Below are positions 25,672 through 38,800 of a stretch of 64,000 nucleotides of DNA, one piece after another. The notes under the pieces are model-generated. The model saw only the letters and a program-made list of their open reading frames with translations. It did not search any database and was not told where the DNA came from. Position numbers and translations under genes: made by a program. The DNA is from Liolophura sinensis (Eukaryota; Mollusca; Polyplacophora; Chitonida; Chitonidae), in contig NC_088295.1 in assembly GCF_032854445.1 (NCBI RefSeq), forward strand, positions 3,476,501 to 3,540,500, written 5' to 3'. Each line of letters begins with the position of its first letter. The stretch's first letter is position 1.

Positions 25672-26802
25672 TGTTTCCCTGGTGTAACTTATGTACGTAA
25701 ATAACACACGTTATACAGATATATCCTTGAGAGAAATCTGATTATTCCTTTTGATAAAAAATGTTTGATACTTGTCCTTATGTCGTGTGATCTCTTGTCT
25801 GTTTTACCATATATTTTAACACGCACCATTTGGTATTTTGATGAAATTTTTGTGTCTGCTAAATAACAAGGGCATGTACGGAATATAAGTAAGAAGTGTT
25901 TCTGCAGCCGTGAGTTGTGTTGTATGAACTATTTAGGCATATTAAGTGTGTTTACGTGTGTTATTATAAACTATTCAGGGGCCGAGGCTAATAAAATTGA
26001 ATTTGTTTATTAAGTGAAGCACCACTGGTTTGTAAACCATATAAGCATGTAACTGAATAGGTTTATCGTATCCACAGCGCACGAATGATGGTATAGACCA
26101 TTTGTCAGCGCTCAGAAGGTTTACTATCACCTGCCCTATAAAGCTGAAAGTAATCGAATGAATGTACCGTAATGTGTGCACCTCTAATCTTAGGCACGGT
26201 TGTGTTCTTGTGTTGTAGATAGTCATCACGGGTACTGAACCTCAGTGATGTATCACATCTTCAGCAATTTACCAGTGTAGTCAAAGTGCAGACAGGTAGC
26301 CCTATGAGTGGCAATTGTCTGAGGGCTGGATGGCACTATAACTAGCAGAATGTGAATTTTAAGCTTTGAGTACGAATAACCTATGCTTCATATCCCCATA
26401 AATGGTACATCATGCCAAGTATGTGTGTGTTGTCTTAACCTACTTTAGCTTGTCTATTTACCACACACACCTTAACCTGAATGTTGGCGTCCGCCAGCCA
26501 ATCCTACAAGCGTAAAAGCTAACAAGGAAATATATATGTCCCTACATACGTGACCAAAACGATGGGAAAGTTTTTACGCCTTAAGTAAATGGGGTCGGAG
26601 TAGTGTAACCTGTTCTACACTGCTGTCTTTGCGCTGACGATTTGTGGGCACATTGGTGACGTAGTTCTTATGTATTATAAGACAACACTTGTCAGTCTGG
26701 CTTGGACCCGAATCCTCAATTCGTGGTAAAAAGATACCCAATTATTATCACATATTTTCTAACAAATTGAATAGCTATAAATGCACATAATATCTAGAGT
26801 AT
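25166..26802. other. Convergent intergenic sequence / transporter 3' UTR
   Basis: AT-rich sequence after the 35-bp array and before the stop codon of the minus-strand transporter. It includes an (AT)n-(GTAT)n microsatellite at 25613-25673. Minus-strand AATAAA words at 26011-26006 and 25399-25394 are candidate poly(A) signals for the transporter. No gene recognised. Confidence 0.6.
25613..25673. repeat. (AT)n-(GTAT)n microsatellite
   Basis: A run of AT dinucleotides passes directly into about eight GTAT tetranucleotides. Compound simple repeat. Confidence 0.97.
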
Positions 26803-29800
26803 CTATAGTTTGGTATCTCTGGTTTCTTGCTCCACGACCTCGGAGTATGGTGGGGGTTGTATGGTGGAGCCGTTCCTTACACCGTCTTTCTCCGCCGCTT
26901 GTCTCTCCTTTTCCAAAGCTGAACTTATTCCGGCCATGGCCGGATTGTCATAGGACTGCTTCTCAGCATCTGGCTGCTTTGTGCCCGAGGATCGTCGTTC
27001 CTTCTGTAAGACACCAGAAAGCAATGCACCATGTATTTAGCACGTGAATACTCGGGTACCACCGCTTGGCTGGCTGTTTGTAGGTTTGGAAAAATAATTG
27101 ACTTTTATCCTTCTATAATAAAATAAGCTAAATATGTAAAAAAAAAAAAAAAAAAAACATGGTAGGATGATGCTGGGCTGTGTTCCACTTATGTGGGGTT
27201 GTGGTTGTAGGCGGGAGGTGGGAGGGCGTTGGGTTCGTACAACGTGAGCTTTCACACAAAATGTTATTATCGGATAATATGTTGTTGCGCCAAACTCATA
27301 CGTTTGACTGATAGACAGGGGACAGACTGTTTTCGAAAGATAGATGACGAGAACATTGTCAGGCTATGCCCTCGTATTTCTCTCCTGGTGGCTGGAGTTA
27401 GTTAAGTGGTACAAGCAAACACATCCGTCTTTGCGACATGCGAATCTTACATTGCTGTGATCGATGCCAAATCGGAAAGGTTTTCTCCAGCTGTCTGGCA
27501 GGAATGGGCAGAGGACGTCCATCAGTGGGCAGATCAGCTTGGGGTCGAGATCCTTAGGCCTGGTAAAACCTAACACAAACAAACGACAGGGTTAACAGCG
27601 GTGGCGCCTCCTTCACCGACAAGTTTGTGTACCATGTACCGGGGGTGAAGAAGATGTACATATCAACAAATACACATATAGGTGTACACAGACAAACGTG
27701 GTAGGGGTGTATATATCGACTTGTGTCTTGTCGGTACGTCGGTATGTCCACCCCTATCATGTATATGTTTTTACATGGAGGTGAACATATTGACAAGACA
27801 CATAGAGATGAACATACCTACAAGACAAATGGAGACGGACATACCGACAACACAAACAGGGTTGGGTATACTGATCAGACATATAAAGACGGACATACCA
27901 ACAAGTCAGGCATCGACGTAAACAGAAGCCTACCAACACAATGCAAAGGTGGACACAAATAGGTGGACATACCGACAAGACACATACAGGTGAACATACC
28001 GACAAAACACACAGATGGACATACCGACAAGACATATAAAGGTGGACATATCGAAAAGATGCATACAGGTGAACATTCCGAAAAGACACATACAGGTGAA
28101 CATACTGACAAGACGCTTACAAGTGGACATACCAACAAGACACATGGAGATGGACATGCCAACAAGACACATGGAAGTGGACATGCCGACCAGACACATA
28201 GAACTAGACATACCGACAAGACACATGGAAGTGGGCATACCGACAAAACTCAGAGGTGGACATACTAACAAGACACATGGAAGTGGGCATATCAGCAAGA
28301 CACATGGAGATGGACCTATCGACAAAACTTAGAGGTGAACATACTAACAAGACACATGGAAGTGAGCATATCAACAAGACACATGGAGATGGGCCTACCG
28401 ACAAAGCACAGAGAGATGAACATACCGACAAGAAACATGGAAGTGGGCATGTCAACAAGACATATGGAGATGGACATACCGACAAGATACAGAGAGGTGG
28501 ACACACCGACAAGATACATAGAAGTAGACACACCGACAAGACGCCTTGGAGATGGACATACCGACAAGACACATGGAAGTGGGCATACCGACAAGACACA
28601 GAGAGGTGGACATACCAACAAGACACAGAGAGGTGGACATACCGACAAGACACAGAGAGGTGGACATAACGACAAAGCACATGTGGGTGGCCACAAAAGG
28701 GCTTTACAGCGGCAAGATACGAATAACGTTGTATATGCCGGCACAGTCACAGAAAGTGCAAGTGAAATTACAAAAAGTATCCTGCAGGACATAGGTGGAC
28801 ATACCGCGCTTTACATTACTGACTAGCAGAAAGAAACAATACACTAGCGGGAAAAGTGAAAATTCGGTCCGAAAGTACAGAATCTGCTTTATAATACATG
28901 GGCCCTCACCGTCAAATGATTAATATACCTTAGCTTACATACAATATATATATATATATTGGATAAAACTATGTAGATTTGTAATCAAGGTTGACCTCTG
29001 GGTGCCACTCGTCGACAATAACAATATATTTTCTAGCATTACCTGGTCAGTACCAATCATTGTGAATTTCTTACCTGTCGCACAGCTAACGAGGAGCCCG
29101 ACGACAACACAGGTAAGGACAGCGATAGCGCTATACCACAGGTAGGACACGGTGTACAGGATGTAGTCAGGGGAGCTACAATAAACCAATACAGACACGT
29201 AAATAACGCGTCTTACTTCAGGGGTGTCTGAGATTCCTTGGCATTTTCAGCATTGATGAACATCTGTTCGTTGAATATAAACTGTTAGTCAGCACGATTT
29301 ATTTGACCATCATTTGGCAGATGACCTCACGTCAATATCCATTTTCACAGTTCTTTATCATCAGTTACATTACATACACTTACATACACACACATGTACA
29401 CACAGACATCTACACTCATATAGCCTGTACTCACTGTGTGGTGGTCTCCATGGCTGCCAATGTGGTGGTCTCCGTGACTACCTGTGTCGCTGCCTCGGTG
29501 ACCCCCGCCATTGTGGAGGTCATTGTCATGTTCAGTGTGGTGGACACCGTTGTGCTGGTTAGGTTCCAGTTGCAGGCTATCGTGCTGATGTTTGGTGGGG
29601 TGGGCCTGATGGGTGGTTTGTACACCTGAGCTCCAATACCGATCCAGAAGAGGAAGGCCAGGCTGGAGAAGAGACCAGCATACGCTCCCTGCCAGGTGTA
29701 ACCAGTAGATACAGTCATCAGTAAACCAGCAATTAACAGTAGGCCTATCTTGCTATCAACTCACACTCGTACAACTAGCTTACATCCGCACTGTTACCTC

Positions 29801-32800
29801 ACACCCGTAGTATTAGCTCATTACTATTAACTCATCTGTAGGCCTACTATGAGTTTTCTTCCGTACTATTAGCTCACACGTGTGCGACACTTCTACGTTC
29901 CTCAGCCCAAATAAGCAATACTCATTTTCAGTACAAACACTGAAGTTCCACAAAAGAATTTATGAATGATATCCATCGAAATACTTCTTTTTCTGTGCAG
30001 ACGTTACATAAACAAAAAGGACTGAAGACCAAGAATTCCTCTGTGAAAGATTTCAGGGTGCAATTTTTGGGATTGCTTGTCTCCTTATTTACTCACATAT
30101 GCGTTGGCCCAGGGAAAAATCATGCCCAGGGTGAACACTCCCAGTAATGGTCCAGCTATCATCCCGAACAGTGAGAGAGCAGCCTATACCGGGAGCAAAA
30201 TTACCTCAATCAATTGTCACATTTATTTATTTAGTTGAATGGTGTTTATCACCAATCAACAAGCTAAAGCCGTCAAACCAGAGAACAACCAACAGCTCTC
30301 AGCATGACTGTCCTCACATATAAGGTATTATTTACGACCTCATTCTCAATATAACATAGTTAAAATAATATCGTGAAAACATTCTCAGACAATGTCTGTA
30401 AAGAGTGGGTATATTTCTACTTTAACAGTCTTTCAGTTAACACAAAGACAGTAGAAATGGTGTAATTACATTGAAAAAATAAAGAGACAATACGATGTTT
30501 TCTGAGTGACATCAGAACAGGCTATACCACTGCTAAAACTATTAAGTTATGTATGGCCGATTTTTCTGTTATTCCAGCAGACTACTTTTGTTGGTATAAC
30601 GGTGTACCGTGTTGCCAGTAGCATAATATTATGTTACAGTAAAATAATATTCTAGCACCTCTCTGAAAACATAATGCCGTGTTAAATTTAAAGTATTAGT
30701 TTTTAGAGCAAAGGAGAAAAACGTACCTGTAACACACCACCCAACAGAGAGGCCACGTACGATAAAGCCAGGCACACGACCCCACACACAACAGCTGTAA
30801 CGACCAACACACGGCATGTGCAATTAGCAGTGAAACACTGAGGTCCATTAAACTGAAAAGCACCGTTAACTAAGGTCACAAATATGACAGCACTCCATCG
30901 TACAGGACGCTATAACTTGTAACTTGTACAATCTTGGTCCCCATCTATAAGGCAATCCTAGCATTTAAAATGTGTTAATTATTGCCCTGAGAGCCGTTAT
31001 GTGGAAGCTAATACAATATCGAACTAACGCCAAATGGATATTAAGTTGCTATGAATTGGTGAAATCTCTATATTACTCATAATGCTGATACGGTAGCCTG
31101 TCCGAAAAAAGCCAATTCAACACCTTTATCATACAAACGTATATATTAAGCCTGACATATACGAAGTACGATGACAAGACATGCTGGATTGTAGACTTAC
31201 CCAGAATCCTGCTAACTGTCATGGCTGTTTTTTCATTCATATCCTTGATGAAGTACTGGCTAATGACATCGGTGAGTATTACAGCTGACAGAGAATTCAG
31301 GCCTGATGAGATCGTGCTGAGACAAATACACGGCGTCAAAATTAACTACATATATTCGATGTTACATCAAATGTCAACGTGAGAAGACAATATTGGAACT
31401 CATAAATTCAAAATTACATTTACCTTTTCAGCAAATTCACCTTCAATTTACAACTACATTAACAAGAACTGTTATTTCACAGGCCAAACCCATCAATATA
31501 GAAAGCATGCTTCACAACGGAATGGACAAAATAGTTAACACTGACGTTGCTTAGATCGACAAGTACTCAAATGACCAATTGAGCGCATCGCTTTTCCACA
31601 AATACAGTGTCTAGAACTATTATATATGACCATATTCGTATGTAAATGGTACGGTAAGCAAGGTCGCAGTAACAAATGACACAAATGGTTTTCCATATAG
31701 CTTAGGCCTACCTCAGGGCGCCAGAGAATAGACAGGAGATGAAGAGTCCGGGAATGCCGGGAATCTTTCCTAGGACGTCCATCACAAACAGTGGGTAGAG
31801 CTGGGGGCGGGAGTGGTGTAATCAGGGTAAGGTGGGGGTAACAATGCTATGCATCATAAACAGGAAGGCTTGGTACAACAGTTATTACTTATTATTGCCG
31901 TTTATTTATTTATTTATTTATTTATTTATCTATTCTCCAGCGAGAGCTAAGTTGGAGCGGTGGCCTTATTGGGCAGAGGCCGATCGGCCGTGGAGAGAAC
32001 AACCCTTTACACAAATGAGCCAGCCTGAACCGTTATTTGTTCACATCAATGCACGACAGTAAGTGGCAGGGTCGAAAAACTCACCTGGTCGGACGCAAAG
32101 ATGAGTCCAAAGGCTTTGGGGTCACATTCACTGTAGAAGGCGTAGATAACGATTCCGATCAGACAGCAGAGATACAGGATGAGGCAGAGTCCCGGGAAGT
32201 TTAGCCATAGCGAGCTGAAACGATCACAATACTCCAAGTAATGCATAGGTGCGCACTGAAACGCTGACAATGCTGCGAGTAATACATAGGTGTGAACTGA
32301 AACGATAACTACACCCCAAGTAATGCATAGGTACGAACTGAAACAGTCACAATACCACAAGTAATGCATAAGTGCGCACTGAAACGCTGACAATGCTGCG
32401 AGTAATACATAGGTGCGAACTGAAATGGTAACAATACCCCGAGTAATACATAGGTGCAAAGTGAAACGGTAACAATACCCCCAAGTAATGCATAGGTGCG
32501 AACTGAAACGGTGACAATACCGCAAGTAATGCATAGTTGCGTACTGAAACGGTAATGTATACGTGAGAAGAATAGCACACAATGCCAAGAGCAGAACACA
32601 ATGGGGCAGGTAATGTATAGGGAAGAACCAAGAGTAGAACACCATACTCCAAATAATGTATAGGTGCTAGCCAAGAGTAGAACATACTGAATACTGCAGG
32701 TAATGTATACGTGAGAACCAAGAGTAGAACATATTGAATACTGCAGGTAATGTATGGGTGAGAACCAAGAGCAGAACACAATACTCCAGGTAATGTATAG

Positions 32801-35800
32801 GCGTGGGCCAAGATAAGAACACAATACTCTAGATAATGTGTAGGGCTAGGTGGGAGTCAACGATGAAACACAGTACTCTAGATTATGTACAGGCCAAGGT
32901 GCGAGTCAACGATGGGACACAATACTCCAGGTAATGTAAAGGCCTAAGTGTGAATCAACGATGGGACACAATACTCCAGATAATGTACAGGCTTAGGTGT
33001 GAGTCAGCGATGGGACATAATACTCCAGATAATGTACGGGCCTAAGTGTGAATCAACGATGGGACATAATACTCCAGGTAATGTACAGGCCTAAGTGTGA
33101 ATCAACGATGGGACACAATACTCCAGGTAATGTACAGGCCTAAGTGTGAATCAACGATGGGACACAATACTCCAGGTAATGTACAGGCTTAGGTGTGAGT
33201 CAGCGATGGGACACAATACTCCAGGTAATGTACAGGCCTAAGTGTGAATCAACGATGGGACACAATACTCCAGGTAATGTACAGGCCAAGGTGCGAGTCA
33301 ACGATGGGACACAATACTCCAGGTAATGTACAGGCCTAAGTGTGAATCAACGATGGGACACAATACTCCAGGTAATGTACAGGCCTAAGTGTGAATGAAC
33401 GATGGGACATAATACTCCAGGTAATGTACAGGTCTAGGTGCGAGTCAATGATGGGACACAATACTCCAGGTAATGTACAGGCCTAAGTGTGAATCAACGA
33501 TGGGACATAATACTCCAGGTAATGTACAGACCTAAGTGTGAATCAACGATGGGACATAATACTCCAGGTAATGTACGGGCCTAAGTGTGAATCAACGATG
33601 GGACACAATACTCCAGGTAATGTACAGGCCTAAGTGTGAATGAACGATGGGACACAATACTCCAGGTAATGTACAGGCTTAGGTGTGAGTCAGCGATGGG
33701 ACACAATACTCCAGGTAATGTACAGGCCTATGTGTGAATGAACGATGGGACACAATACTCCAGGTAATGTACGGGCCTAAGTGTGAGTCAGCGATGGGAC
33801 ATAATACTCCAGGTAATGTACAGGCCTAAGTGTGAATCAACGATGGGACATAATACTCCAGGTAATGTACAGGCCTAAGTGTGAATCAACGATGGGACAC
33901 AATACTCCAGGTAATGTACAGGCCTAGGTGCGAGTCAACGATGGGACACAATACTCCAGGTAATGTACAGGCCAAGGTGCGAGTCAACGATGGGACAAAA
34001 TACTCCAGGTAATGTACAGGCCTAAGTGTGAATCAACGATGGGACATAATACTCCGGGTAATGTACAGGCCTAAGTGTGAATCAACGATGGGACACAATA
34101 CTCCAGGTAATGTACAGGCTTAGGTGTGAGTCAACGATGGGACACAATACTCCAGGTAATGTACAGGCTTAGGTGTGAATCAACGATGGGACACAATACT
34201 CCAGGTAATGTACGGGCCTAAGTGTGAATGAACGATGGGACACAATACTCCAGGTAATGTACAGGCCTAAGTGTGAATGAACGATGGGACATAATACTCC
34301 AGGTAATGTACAGGCCAAGGTGCGAGTCAACGATGGGACACAATACTCCAGGTAATGTACAGGCTTAGGTGTGAATCAACGATGGGACATAATACTCCAG
34401 GTAATGTACAGGCCTAAGTGTGAATGAACGATGGGACACAATACTCCAGGTAATGTACAGGCCAAGGTGCGAGTCAACGATGGGACATAATACTCCAGGT
34501 AATGTACAGGCTTAGGTGTGAGTCAACGATGGGACACAATACTCCAGGTAATGTACAGGCCTAAGTGTGAATCAACGATGGGACACAATACTCCAGGTAA
34601 TGTACAGGCCTAAGTGTGAATCAACGATGGGACATAATACTCCAGGTAATGTACCGGCCTAAGTGTGAATCAACGATGGGACACAATACTCCAGGTAATG
34701 TACAGGCCTAAGTGTGAATCAACGATGGCACATAATACTCCAGGTAATGTACAGGCCTAAGTGTGAATCAACGATGGGACACAATACTCCAGGTAATGTA
34801 CAGGCCTAGGTGCGAGTCAACGATGGGACATAATACTCCGGGTAATGTACAGGCCTAAGTGTGAATCAACGATGGGACACAATACTCCAGGTAATGTACA
34901 GGCCTAAGTGTGAATCAACGATGGGACACAATACTCCAGGTAATGTACAGGCCTAAGTGTGAATCAACGATGGGACACAATACTCCAGGTAATGTACAGG
35001 CCTAAGTGTGAATGAACGATGGGACACAATACTCCAGGTAATGTACAGGCCTAGGTGCGAGTCAACGATGGGACACAATACTCCAGATAATGTACGGGCC
35101 TAAGTGTGAATCAACGATGGGACACAATACTCCAGGTAATGTACAGGCCTAAGTGTGAATCAACGATGGGACACAATACCCCAGGTAATGTACAGGCCTA
35201 AGTGCGAGTCAACGATGGGACACAATACTCCAGATAATGTACGGGCCTAAGTGTGAATGAACGATGGGACATAATACTCCAGGTAATGTACAGGCCTAAG
35301 TGTGAATCAACGATGGGACACAATACTCCAGGTAATGTACAGGCCTAGGTGCGAGTCAACGATGGGACACAATACTCCAGATAATGTACGGGCCTAAGTG
35401 TGAATCAACGATGGGACACAATACTCCAGGTAATGTACAGGCCTAAGTGTGAATCAACGATGGGACACAATACTCCAGGTAATGTACAGGCCTAAGTGCG
35501 AGTCAACGATGGGACACAATACTCCAGATAATGTACGGGCCTAAGTGTGAATCAACGATGGGACATAATACTCCAGGTAATGTACAGGCCTAAGTGTGAA
35601 TTAACGATGGGACACAATACTCCAGGTAATGTACAGGCCTAAGTGTGAATCAACGATGGGACACAATACTCCAGGTAATGTACAGGCCTAAGTGTGAATG
35701 AACGATGGGACACAATACTCCAGGTAATGTACAGGCTTAGGTGTGAGTCAGCGATGGGACATAATACTCCAGATAATGTACAGGCCAAGGTGCGAGTCAA

Positions 35801-38800
35801 CGATGGGACATAATACTCCAGGTAATGTATAGGCCTAAGTGTGAATGAACGATGGGACACAATACTCCAGGTAATGTACAGGCCTAAGTGTGAATGAACG
35901 ATGGGACATAATACTCCAGGTATTGTACAGGCCTAGGTGCGAGTCAACGATGGGACATAATACTCCAGGTAATGTACGGGCCTAAGTGTGAATGAACGAT
36001 GGGACATAATACTCCAGGTATTGTACAGGCCTAGGTGCGAGTCAACGATGGGACATAATACTCCAGGTAATGTACGGGCCTAAGTGTGAATCAACGATGG
36101 GACACAATACTCCAGGTAATGTAAAGGCCTAAGTGTGAATGAACGATGGGACATAATACTCCAGGTAATGTACAGGCCTAGGTGCGAATCAACGATGGGA
36201 TACAATACTCCAGGTAATGTACGGGCCTAAGTGTGAATGAACGATGGGACATAATACTCCAGGTAATGTACAGGTGCGAGCCAGGGGTAAAACGTGTCTT
36301 AGACATTACGGTTACTGAAATGGGCATGTAAGATGTCACATTCTGATACCCCGATATATCTTTCCTTCTTAATACAGGCCCTTCCATTATTAAACTCGTC
36401 GTCATATGACTGAAAAATTGTTGAGCACGACGTTAAACCCCAATCACTCACTCACTCACTCCCTTATTAAACTACTCTATTTTACATTTGGACATTTCTC
36501 AACAAAAACACGGCATTTCGGAACACTTCATTGTGTTAATTATACACTGAGCTGTTCCCAGTATTAAAGTATTGAACTGTACTTCTTGTTATCAAACGTT
36601 TTTATCTACCCCCACTCCACCACCTTCTAACACATATGCACAATTTTTTTATCCTCTGTTGGAGATTTCTTCGTTATAGGCTATTGTCTATGAGATTTTC
36701 CGCAATCTCGCTTACATCTGTGCTCTCCTTAGTGTGCCACAGGTACACGCCCGCTGTACTTGGGCCTGATTTGTGCCGTATATTGCCACCCAGGTAAAGG
36801 TACCGCCCACCACCAGGGCCCAGAAACTGTGGCGTACAGCAGGGTCAGGGTCAAAGCTGGAACAAAACATCATGTATCTTGAGTACCTGATACTGCAGAT
36901 TTGACCAGTTCATTCAGTTTTCATCAATTCAAGAAATAAGTGCAATGTTGTTGAAGATATTTCGCATACAATTACTACAACTCGCATTGGCAGATGTGTT
37001 ATGATTACGGCCGATATAAAGGGAACAACTCTGTTATACCTAGCATGCGCGTAGATGTAGGCCTGTATCGCATGTAAAAGCGTGCATGTATTAACTCGCA
37101 TGTATTCTAGAAATGCCTAGAAACAATTTGTTCAGTTTAATGAGGGACAATGATAATACGTTTCTGTCGGTTATCTGTAATAAGGAGACATTTATATGGT
37201 ATGTACTGAATCTGAGATCCTCACTCAGTGAAGTAGACCCTGTGGTTCTCTGCAGCGATTTGCCAGGCGTTCTCGAAGCCTCCCTTAACGATGCTGCCCT
37301 GAATGAGGACAGCGATGAGCCCAGCGAACATCATGCTGGCCTGGAATGCGTCCGTCCACAGCACTGCCTTCATCCCTCCCTACAAGAGACAGACAGGTAG
37401 CATAGCTTTAATACAGGTATTCACACAGTGCTGTAAAATCGCGACACGTTTTCTTACAGATTTAATCCTTCCGTGTATTTGTATGCATGTAGTTAGGTGA
37501 CACGCTGATTTATACACACAGAAATAAACTGTTAAATTTAAAGGTCATTAACATAATCCTGTATAATATAATTCTGTTTTAAGAATGTACAACTATGTAG
37601 CTCTAAGTCATGTAAAGACTGTAACAGGGAACACAAAGAATTTCTTCAGTAAGAGAGTGACATACCAGTGTAGTGTAGAAGATACAGACAACTCCCACCG
37701 AAATGACTGATCCCCACAGGGTGAAGCCCGTCACTACAAAGAGAAACCCTCCAAATATAGCCAAAACACATTAACCTATATAAACACAACACATGCAAGT
37801 GTGATTACAGATGAAAGTCCATTGTTACCCGTAGTGTTCGTCTAAATGAGTTGTTTTTTGCACATAAATCCTGTTTACCACGGCCATAAGGCAGCGTACG
37901 AAGGAATGAAGGAATTCTATGTTTTAATTCACGTTGCATCGATAGTATAACAGCCACAATGTGGCGAGAACGTGCTGACCTAGAAGCAAAGTTTGAATCG
38001 TTTGAGACCTAAATTGAAAGTTGTATTATGTGCAGTTTGACATTACAGTCGACATCTTTTGATACATTTCTTTAGAAAAAAACTGGAGTACTGATTAGCA
38101 CAACTAATCTCGTTGTGGACCTGGTTCCGACTGATCCAGGCCTTGCTTGGCGGGATACAGGATGGTATGGCATGCGGAAGTCCAGGAGTATTTACAGACA
38201 CGGTTAGTAGATTAACACGAGGCAATAACACCCTCTGAGTAGAGCTATGTTAGGTAAGAGGTCACGGATAAGAGGGGTTACACTGACCTGCGTTAAGCGC
38301 CAACGATGGGGCATACAGGACGATGGCCATGTACAGCAGCTGAAACGATGCACACGTCATAGACTTTAGTGACACGGTCAGTACCAAGATATTTGGTCAG
38401 GTCTAAATATGGTTTAAAAGATAACACCTAACAGTATATTTACCTCGCTATGAGGTCACCGTAGTATGAGTGAAATATAATTGAGTATAGCATAAAACTC
38501 CAATGAAATAAATAAATGAATATATTCGCCTAAAGCACATACTGAGAGCTGCTATCTTTAAACAGGTCAAGGAACTGAGCTCAATAAATCCAGATCTTTG
38601 AGAAAAAGACAAAGAATAAAGATTATTACACTGAGTTTATTTTCTCTACCAGCAATTCAGCTCCATCATCTTACCAAATCGTTTAAGGTGTAATTGTACT
38701 GCTCGGGATTCACGTTCCATGGGTTATACACTCTTCAGAATTCACAACCTGTTCATATACACCCTAATGCTAGTGTTTTAAAATGTTTAAACACTGCTCG

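Noticed and set aside
27757-28826. Many overlapping 80-160-codon frames on both strands
   Set aside because: All arise from the 27-bp array; several mutually overlapping frames cannot all be genes, and the region is an intron with well-defined flanking exons.
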